Assembly: GCA_028275195.1 (NCBI GenBank)
Contig: JAPWVC010000096.1
Coordinates: 1 to 5,011 of the forward strand
Source: Candidatus Acetothermia bacterium
Lineage (GTDB): Bacteria; Bipolaricaulota; Bipolaricaulia; RBG-16-55-9; JANLFV01
Length of the DNA: 5,011 nucleotides
Reading direction: 5' to 3'
The translations under genes were made by a program, and so were the position numbers. Shown here in pieces: positions 1 through 5,011 of this stretch (within the stretch, counting starts at the first letter, position 1; every line of letters starts with the position of its first letter). Below the pieces are notes generated by a model. That model was given only the letters and a program-made list of their open reading frames with translations, was not told the origin of the DNA and ran no database searches.

Positions 1-634
<634 letters not shown>

Positions 635-636
635 AT

Positions 637-678
637 CCCCTGTGCCTTCGGGGCTATGCTCTTCGCCTTTCTTTTTTT
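637..678 (+). terminator. Possible weak terminator after 16S
   Basis: A T-rich run (668-678, including seven consecutive T at 672-678) is preceded by CCCC (637-640) and GGGG (650-653), a 4-bp stem that sits too far from the T-run to be a classic terminator. A longer-range stem, AAGGCG (600-605) with CGCCTT (664-669), would end at the T-run, but it competes with the inner trailer hairpin. The T-run is the only good terminator sign. Read-through into the next gene cannot be excluded. Confidence 0.3.
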
Positions 679-705
679 GCTTAAGCTGGCTTTATCTGTT
701 AACCT
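677..705 (+). promoter_or_regulatory. Candidate extended -10 promoter for the amidohydrolase operon
   Basis: TTGCTT (677-682), a 17-bp spacer, then TAACCT (700-705) preceded by TGT (697-699), i.e. an extended -10 TGn. The -10 keeps the three most important bases (T, A and the final T) but is otherwise weak. With a 7-nt discriminator the transcript would start at about 712-713, on the ATG at 713, giving a leaderless mRNA. This fits the absence of any Shine-Dalgarno sequence before that gene. The -35 overlaps the end of the T-run after 16S. Confidence 0.35.
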
Positions 706-712
706 CCCTTCG

Positions 713-2245
713 ATGACTCGCCAAGCTGGCCCGGATTTGATCCTGGTCCATGGCCGGGTGCACACCCTGGGCGGAGCCGGGATTGCTGAGGCAATTGCCA
801 TCTCTGCCGGGAGGATCACCGCGATCGGCAGGGATGAGGAGGTCCGCCCGCTCGCCTCGCCGAAGACGAGGCTCATCGACCTTAGGGGGCGGACCGTCCT
901 CCCAGGGTTCGTCGACGCCCATACCCATCTCGTCTCGACCGGCCTCGTCAAGACGGCCTACCTTGACCTGAGCGGGGCACACTCTCTCTCCGCGCTCTTG
1001 GAGATAGTCCGCGCCGCGGGGGAAGAGCGGGCCGCGGGGGAGTGGCTAATCGGTCGAGGCTGGGAGGAGAGCCGCTGGCCGGAGCGGCGCTATGTTATCC
1101 GGCAAGACCTCGATCGCGTCGCACCAGACCGCCCAGTGGCCCTCTTCCGCGTCGACGGTCATCTGCTCTCCGTCAACTCCAAGGCCCTGGAGCTGGTCAG
1201 ACTCCCTGGGGAGTTCGCTGGCCGGGCTGATCTCGAGCGGGGCCTCCTCTGGGAGGAGGCGGCTTGGTGGTTCCACGAGCAGATCGAGCCTGAGCAAGAG
1301 GAGCTAGAGCGGGCGATTCTGGCCGGCGCGCGCTTGGCCCACTCTTTAGGGATTACCTCAGTCCACGATATCGTTAAGCCGGGCTACATCAGGGCTTACC
1401 AGAGGCTGAGAGCGGCAGGCCGCCTCAAGCTCCGGGTCTATCTCAATCTCGGAGCCGAAGCGGCGAGGAAGCTCCTTGAGGCCGGCCTTCACACCGGCTT
1501 TGGGGACGAATGGCTCCGCCTCGGCGGGATGAAGGTCTTTGCCGATGGCTCCATCGGGGCGGGGACCGCCGCCTTGAGCGGGCCTTACCTCGATCGGCCC
1601 GGGGAGGGACAGCTCAATTACACCGATGAGGAACTACTCCAGCTCGTGCAAGAGGCCCATGCCCACGGCTGGCAGGTCTTGGCCCATGCGATCGGGGATC
1701 GGGCGATCGAGCAAGTCCTCCGGGCTTATGAGCGCGTGGGCGTTACCGCCGCTGATCGGTATAGGATCGAGCACTTCGAGCTGGCGGGCGATGAGCAGCT
1801 CGAGCGAGCGGCCCGGCTCGGGCTGATCGCCTCGATGCAGCCGAATTTTCTTAAATGGGCCAAGCCGGGGGATCTGTATGAAGCCCGGCTGGGGAAGGAG
1901 CTGACGAGCCGGATCAGCCCCCATCGCCTGGCCTTGGATTCCGGGCTTAAGCTGGCCCTCGGCTCGGATTGCATGCCCCTCGGGCCGCTCTTCGGGATCC
2001 ACCAGGCGGTCAATGCACCTCATCCGGCCCAGCGGCTGACTGTGGAAGAGGCCATTCAGGGCTACACCCTCGGCGGGGCCTATGCCTCCTTTGAGGAGGG
2101 GCTCAAGGGCTCGCTTGAGCCGGGGAAGCTGGCCGACCTCGTGGTCCTCGCCGGTGATCCGTTTGAGCAGCCCCAGTCGCTCGAGGAGCTCCAGGTCGAG
2201 ATGACCTTCATCGGAGGGGAGCCGGTCTTTTCACGCTCGAGATGA
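713..2245 (+). CDS. YtcJ-like amidohydrolase (amidohydrolase_3 family)
   Basis: A 510-aa, probably cytoplasmic, metal-dependent hydrolase of the amidohydrolase superfamily. The relatives I can name are YtcJ and N-substituted formamide deformylase. The N-terminal strand (DLILVHGRVHTL, residues 8-19) and the C-terminal strands (GKLADLVVLAGDP, 471-483) form the usual composite beta-sandwich around a TIM barrel. Expected metal ligands are visible: HTH at 70-72, K274 in GMKVFADGS, H325 in AHAIGDR, H354 in RIEHFEL and D419 in LGSDC. The length is normal for the family (about 500-550 aa). The ATG at 713 is preferred over the in-frame ATG at 656: the extra 19 codons come from the T-rich spacer, and family members usually begin close to this strand. 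There is no SD; leaderless initiation is plausible. The stop overlaps the next start (ATGA). The substrate cannot be read from sequence; amide, formamide or cyclic-imide hydrolysis are family possibilities. Confidence 0.92.
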   Translation: MTRQAGPDLILVHGRVHTLGGAGIAEAIAISAGRITAIGRDEEVRPLASPKTRLIDLRGRTVLPGFVDAHTHLVSTGLVKTAYLDLSGAHSLSALLEIVRAAGEERAAGEWLIGRGWEESRWPERRYVIRQDLDRVAPDRPVALFRVDGHLLSVNSKALELVRLPGEFAGRADLERGLLWEEAAWWFHEQIEPEQEELERAILAGARLAHSLGITSVHDIVKPGYIRAYQRLRAAGRLKLRVYLNLGAEAARKLLEAGLHTGFGDEWLRLGGMKVFADGSIGAGTAALSGPYLDRPGEGQLNYTDEELLQLVQEAHAHGWQVLAHAIGDRAIEQVLRAYERVGVTAADRYRIEHFELAGDEQLERAARLGLIASMQPNFLKWAKPGDLYEARLGKELTSRISPHRLALDSGLKLALGSDCMPLGPLFGIHQAVNAPHPAQRLTVEEAIQGYTLGGAYASFEEGLKGSLEPGKLADLVVLAGDPFEQPQSLEELQVEMTFIGGEPVFSRSR

Positions 2246-3141
2246 GGGTAATCATCCTCGCCGGCGGGTATGCGCGGAGGCTCTGGCCGCTCACACTGGA
2301 GAGGCCGAAGCCCCTCCTCCCTGTGGCAGGCAGGCCGATCATCGAGCACCTCCTGGATAAGCTCGAGGTGCGGCCTATCATCTCCATCAACCGGCAGTTC
2401 GCCCCCCAGTTCGAGCGCTGGGCTACAAACTATCACAAGGATGTAGAATTGGTCATCGAAGAGACACGGAGCGAGGAAGAGAAGCTAGGGGCCGTTGGTG
2501 CTCTCGCCTTCCTGATCAGGGAGCTGGGGCTCCGCGAGGAGATCCTGGTCCTCGGGGGAGACAACATCTTCGAGCTCGACTTCAAGGAGTTCATCGCAGC
2601 CTACCGCGGGCGGCCGCTCCTCGCCCTCCATGACCTTGGGGACCCAGAGAAGGCACGGAAGAGGTATGGCATCGCCGAGCTTGCGGGCTCGAGGATTGTC
2701 TCTTTCCAGGAGAAGCCTGACCGGCCGCGCTCGGCCCTTGTGAGCACCGCCTGCTACATCTATCCTCCTCGGGTCTTCCCCCTGATCGAGCGATTCCTCA
2801 CCCAAGCCCCGAGAGGAAAGGATGCCCCTGGCTTTCTCAATGCATGGCTCCTCGGGGAGGGGATCGAGCTAGAGGGCTTCGTCTTCCAAGGGAAGTGGTT
2901 CGACATCGGCGACCGCGCCTCCTATATCGAGGCGAACATCGCCCTCTCGGGCGAGGACCTCTGGCTGGGCCGAGGCGTGGTGATCCGCGATTCTACCGTC
3001 CGGAGGTCTGTAGTCTTCGAGAATGTCCAGATTGAGGGCTCGCTGATCGAGGGCTGCGTGATCGACCGCGGCTGCGAACTGCGGAATGTGGAGTTACGGG
3101 ACTGCCTGATCGGGGCGGGGACGAGGATCAGTCGTGACTAG
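2242..3141 (+). CDS. Sugar-1-phosphate nucleotidyltransferase with beta-helix tail
   Basis: A 299-aa enzyme expected to join a hexose-1-phosphate to an NTP, giving an NDP-sugar and pyrophosphate in the cytoplasm. The N-terminal NTP_transferase fold shows the nucleotide-binding loop ILAGGYARRLWPLT (5-18) followed by PKPLLPV (22-28), metal-binding D107 in LGGDN, FQEKP (155-159), and KWFDIGD (218-224), where D221 is the likely second metal ligand. Residues about 240-297 have a hexapeptide-like pattern (IRDSTVRRSVVF, IEGSLIEGCVI, LRDCLIGAGTRI), i.e. a short left-handed beta-helix as in GlgC- and RmlA-related enzymes. The glycine loop reads YARR rather than the usual GxGxR; an alanine variant occurs in archaeal-type members as I recall. 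The start is fixed by the ATGA overlap with the preceding stop. The nearest SD-like run (GGAGGGGA, 2213-2220) is 21 nt upstream, so coupled re-initiation is likely. Glucose-1-phosphate thymidylyl/uridylyl- and mannose-1-phosphate guanylyltransferase remain open. Confidence 0.92.
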   Translation: MRVIILAGGYARRLWPLTLERPKPLLPVAGRPIIEHLLDKLEVRPIISINRQFAPQFERWATNYHKDVELVIEETRSEEEKLGAVGALAFLIRELGLREEILVLGGDNIFELDFKEFIAAYRGRPLLALHDLGDPEKARKRYGIAELAGSRIVSFQEKPDRPRSALVSTACYIYPPRVFPLIERFLTQAPRGKDAPGFLNAWLLGEGIELEGFVFQGKWFDIGDRASYIEANIALSGEDLWLGRGVVIRDSTVRRSVVFENVQIEGSLIEGCVIDRGCELRNVELRDCLIGAGTRISRD

Positions 3142-3150
3142 CTTGACCCG

Positions 3151-4287
3151 ATGAGCAAGAGCGGAGGCAGCGCAGAGCAGCTCCTGGCAGGCTTCGATGT
3201 TGGCGGGACGAAGCTGTCCCTCGTGCTTGCTGAGCCGGAGGGGAGGATTCTCCTCCGGCTCCGGGAGGAGACCGATACGGCCGCAAGCCGCTTTGCTGAA
3301 TACAAGGATGGCGTGGCCTACCTCGGGCTGAGCGCCCAGATGAGCCGACTCCTCCGTAAGGCTTTGGACGAGACCGACGGAAGGTTAGCGGCGATCGGGA
3401 TCGGCTCGGCCGGGCCGCTGCGGGCGGGCAGCATCTTCAATCCGACGAACATCAGACCGGCCAACCTCCCAGAAGGTGCGGAAGGAAAGCCCTTGTATGT
3501 CCCTCTAGTCGAGCCGCTAGAGGCGGAGTTCAAGGTCCCAGTGAGGCTGGAGAACGACTGCAATGCCGCGGTCTTGGGGGAGGTCTACTTCGGGATCGGG
3601 AAAGGTGTAGAAGACAAGCGCTCGCTCTACATTGTCTACATCACCCTGAGCACCGGCTTCGGCGGGGGCGTCTGGGACGGGGGCCACCTCTTGCGTGGGA
3701 AGGACGGGAATGCCGCGGAGGTCGGCCACCTCCTCGTGAAGGAGGGTGGCTTGAGATGTGGCTGTGGGAACTACGGCTGCGCCGAGGCCTACTGTTCCGG
3801 GACCGGGATCGCTAAGAACGCTAGGATGAGGCTGCTCAACGAGGGCCCGCGGTTGAAAGAGGGCTATGGCTCGATCCTCCTCAAGCTAGCATGGGAGAGG
3901 GCCATCAGTGCCGAGCTCGCAGAGGCCGCAAGGCTGCGAACCTGCGAGCCTCCTGAACAGGGCCTGTTAGAATTCATCACTGCGCCTTTGGTCTTCCAGG
4001 CCGCTGGGGCGGGCGACCGTCTGGCCCAGGAGGTGATCGAGGAGGCCTGTCATTACGGCGGGATCGCCCTCGCGAACATCGCCAATGCTTACGATCCCCA
4101 AGTCATCACGCTCGGCGGGCCCTTGGCGCTGGAGCATCCCGAGATCCTCGAGCCGATGAGGCGAGAGATGCTTAAGCACCTCACCGTCGCGCCGCCGGAG
4201 GTCCGGCTGACGCCGCTCGGGGCCGAGGCGGTGGAGTATGGCGCTCTCGTCCTGGCTCGAGAGGCCGCTGAATCCTTGAGGACTTGA
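3151..4287 (+). CDS. ROK-family sugar kinase (glucokinase-like)
   Basis: A 378-aa ATP-dependent hexose kinase, cytoplasmic, probably making glucose-6-phosphate or a related sugar phosphate. It shows the ATP phosphate loop FDVGGTK (15-21), GIGSAGPL (83-90), the catalytic block ENDCNAA (134-140, base D136), TLSTGFGGGVWDGG (165-178), NAAEVGH (187-193), and the ROK zinc site CGCGNYGCAE (203-212), with ligands H193, C203, C205 and C210. LGGPLAL (321-327) is the second nucleotide-binding strand. It is longer than the common ROK kinase (about 300-325 aa); the extra length lies mostly around residues 41-62 and 230-275. There is no helix-turn-helix N-terminus, so it is a kinase and not a NagC/XylR-type repressor. 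It starts 9 bp after the nucleotidyltransferase stop with no SD, consistent with coupling. An upstream GTG (3134) runs into a stop at once. N-acetylhexosamine or mannose as substrate cannot be excluded. Confidence 0.94.
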   Translation: MSKSGGSAEQLLAGFDVGGTKLSLVLAEPEGRILLRLREETDTAASRFAEYKDGVAYLGLSAQMSRLLRKALDETDGRLAAIGIGSAGPLRAGSIFNPTNIRPANLPEGAEGKPLYVPLVEPLEAEFKVPVRLENDCNAAVLGEVYFGIGKGVEDKRSLYIVYITLSTGFGGGVWDGGHLLRGKDGNAAEVGHLLVKEGGLRCGCGNYGCAEAYCSGTGIAKNARMRLLNEGPRLKEGYGSILLKLAWERAISAELAEAARLRTCEPPEQGLLEFITAPLVFQAAGAGDRLAQEVIEEACHYGGIALANIANAYDPQVITLGGPLALEHPEILEPMRREMLKHLTVAPPEVRLTPLGAEAVEYGALVLAREAAESLRT

Positions 4288-4293
4288 GGGGTC

Positions 4294-4322
4294 TTGACTT
4301 CAGTCTAGGGCTGTGCTAAATT
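4294..4322 (+). promoter_or_regulatory. Strong sigma-70-type promoter for the binding-protein gene
   Basis: TTGACT (4294-4299), exactly 17 bp, then TAAATT (4317-4322), preceded by TGC (4314-4316), which gives an extended -10. Five of six -35 bases and four of six -10 bases match consensus. A 7-nt discriminator puts the start at about 4329-4330. It lies only 6 bp after the kinase stop, so the transport gene has its own promoter and is probably more highly expressed than the operon upstream. Confidence 0.75.
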
Positions 4323-4329
4323 ACTCGTG

Positions 4330-4340
4330 AAGGAGGTGAT
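4330..4340 (+). promoter_or_regulatory. Orphan 11-nt perfect SD at the predicted mRNA 5' end
   Basis: AAGGAGGTGAT is the exact reverse complement of ATCACCTCCTT at 574-584, the 16S 3' tail in this same window. No ATG lies within a useful distance; the only near start codons are a TTG at 4357 (16 nt past the site) and a GTG inside the site that reads out of frame. If the promoter call is right, the transcript begins at this site. A ribosome standby or regulatory role is inference. Confidence 0.5.
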
Positions 4341-4377
4341 AGCAACCCCCAAAAGTTTGAATCTTTTCCCTTCCAAG

Positions 4378-4386
4378 AAAGGAGGT
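4378..4386 (+). promoter_or_regulatory. Ribosome binding site of the binding-protein gene
   Basis: AAAGGAGGT matches the 16S tail ACCTCCTTT (577-585) over nine bases. GGAGG ends 4 nt before the ATG at 4390, slightly closer than usual but workable. It decides the start codon over the in-frame GTG at 4327 and TTG at 4357. Confidence 0.85.
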
Positions 4387-4389
4387 CAG

Positions 4390-5011
4390 ATGCGCCGCTC
4401 TAGGCTCGTGCAGCGGATAGTGTTGTTAGGGCTATTGGCGCTCTTCCTGCCCATAGCCCTCAGCTTGGCTCAGCCGGGACAGGTGTATGTCGCTCCCGCG
4501 GAGACCACATTGAAGGATGTGGCCCGACAGTTCTTCGGCGACCCCGGCTACTGGACGGGCGTGATGGGGGCCACCAACAGGAAGCATATTGTAGACCCAT
4601 CTTTCGCCCTCATCGAGAACCCCGAGCTCCCCATTAAGGCCGGGACAAAGCTCTGGATCCCCACCAAGGCCTGGGCCGACAGGTTCATGTGGGTCTGTTA
4701 CCCCGATTCCCGGGTCTTCCCGCAGTGCCTGTTCGGCGGAGGCCAACTTGTAGTCGCGAGCTGGTGGACCGCAGGAGGGGAGGCGGAGGGATTGGCGGCC
4801 CTGTTCGAGATCTACAAGCGGGAGGCCCCTGATGTCCAGATCGTGAATGCCACCATCGCCGGAGGTGCTGGGTTCGTCTTCCGGGCTGTGATCAAGCCGA
4901 GGATCATCGCCGGGAACCCGCCTGACACCTTCCAGCTCCATGCTGGCCTGGAGGTCGAGGGCTACGAGCCGGAGAAATACCTGAAGCCGCTGGATGACCT
5001 ATACGCTCTGG
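4390..5011 (+). CDS. Secreted sugar-ABC substrate-binding protein with LysM-like N-terminal domain (3' end outside window)
   Basis: Extracytoplasmic receptor of an ABC sugar importer; 207 residues are visible. Residues 1-27 are a signal peptide: basic MRRSRLVQR, a hydrophobic core, and likely cleavage after SLA before Q28. There is no lipobox cysteine, so it is not an obvious lipoprotein. Residues about 31-91 read like a LysM domain (TLKDVARQFFGDPGYW, then IKAGTKLWIP), with an extra stretch around 66-80. A linker with C103 and C113 (possible disulfide) follows. From about 119 the solute-binding fold begins: LVVASWWTAGGEAEGL, NATIAGGAGF (153-162), GNPPDTFQLHAG (175-186). This block is typical of glucose/mannose-type binding proteins such as those of Thermus. 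It has its own promoter and strong SD. The neighbouring kinase and nucleotidyltransferase support a hexose ligand. The C-terminal lobe and any permease genes lie beyond the window, so family and ligand are inferred from the first third only. Confidence 0.9.
   Translation, partial: MRRSRLVQRIVLLGLLALFLPIALSLAQPGQVYVAPAETTLKDVARQFFGDPGYWTGVMGATNRKHIVDPSFALIENPELPIKAGTKLWIPTKAWADRFMWVCYPDSRVFPQCLFGGGQLVVASWWTAGGEAEGLAALFEIYKREAPDVQIVNATIAGGAGFVFRAVIKPRIIAGNPPDTFQLHAGLEVEGYEPEKYLKPLDDLYAL

Noticed and set aside
656..712. Upstream ATG at 656, giving the amidohydrolase a hydrophobic signal-like N-terminus (MLFAFLFLLKLALS)
   Set aside because: The F/L-rich stretch is a by-product of the T-run; there is no SD, the likely promoter lies within it, and the family normally starts near the ATG at 713.
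4327..4389. In-frame GTG (4327) or TTG (4357) as start of the binding protein
   Set aside because: GTG 4327 lies at or before the predicted transcription start, TTG 4357 is 16 nt from the first SD-like site, and both would put a non-signal extension before a good signal peptide. The ATG at 4390 has a strong SD.
4432..4941. 169-codon reading frame on the minus strand
   Set aside because: It is antisense to the clear signal peptide, LysM-like and solute-binding coding sequence, and its translation shows no recognisable motif.

Overview
The window opens inside a bacterial 16S rRNA gene (roughly E. coli position 960 to the mature 3' end). After a short trailer come four rightward protein genes, the last cut by the window edge. 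All features are on the + strand. The DNA is GC-rich (by eye about 60% or more), coding is dense, and gaps are short. The 16S segment has clearly bacterial signatures (the GCAACGAGCGCAACCC box and the CCTCCTTT anti-Shine-Dalgarno tail), a very GC-stable V6 arm with a UUCG loop, and several departures from the usual consensus. Together with Thermus-like protein sequence in the last gene, this suggests a thermophilic, deep-branching or uncultured bacterium. A Bipolaricaulota/Acetothermia-type or Chloroflexi-like lineage is only a guess; from memory the 16S does not look like Thermus itself.

Layout. Positions 1-585 are the 16S 3' part. Positions 586-712 are a 127-bp spacer with no tRNA and no 23S start. 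It holds a trailer hairpin system, a T-tract that may terminate the rRNA transcript, and a plausible extended -10 promoter that would place the next mRNA start almost on the ATG at 713. Positions 713-2245 encode a YtcJ-type (amidohydrolase_3) metal-dependent hydrolase. It overlaps by ATGA a sugar-1-phosphate nucleotidyltransferase with a left-handed beta-helix tail (2242-3141), and a ROK-family sugar kinase follows 9 bp later (3151-4287). These three look like one operon, and none has a well-placed Shine-Dalgarno sequence. A 102-bp intergenic region then carries the best promoter in the window (TTGACT, 17 bp, TGC-TAAATT) and two strong anti-SD-complementary sites. It leads into a secreted sugar-ABC substrate-binding protein with a LysM-like N-terminal domain (4390 to the window end).

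How the genes may work together. The binding protein resembles glucose/mannose-type solute-binding proteins, the ROK kinase would phosphorylate a hexose on entry, and the nucleotidyltransferase would activate a hexose-1-phosphate to an NDP-sugar. The region therefore reads as sugar uptake plus sugar activation. The amidohydrolase does not fit obviously; its substrate is unknown.

The points most worth a second look are: the LysM-like/solute-binding fusion; the 11-nt perfect complement of this organism's own 16S tail at the predicted 5' end of that gene's mRNA, with no start codon at normal distance; the apparently unlinked 16S gene; and the contrast between SD-less and strongly SD-led genes.
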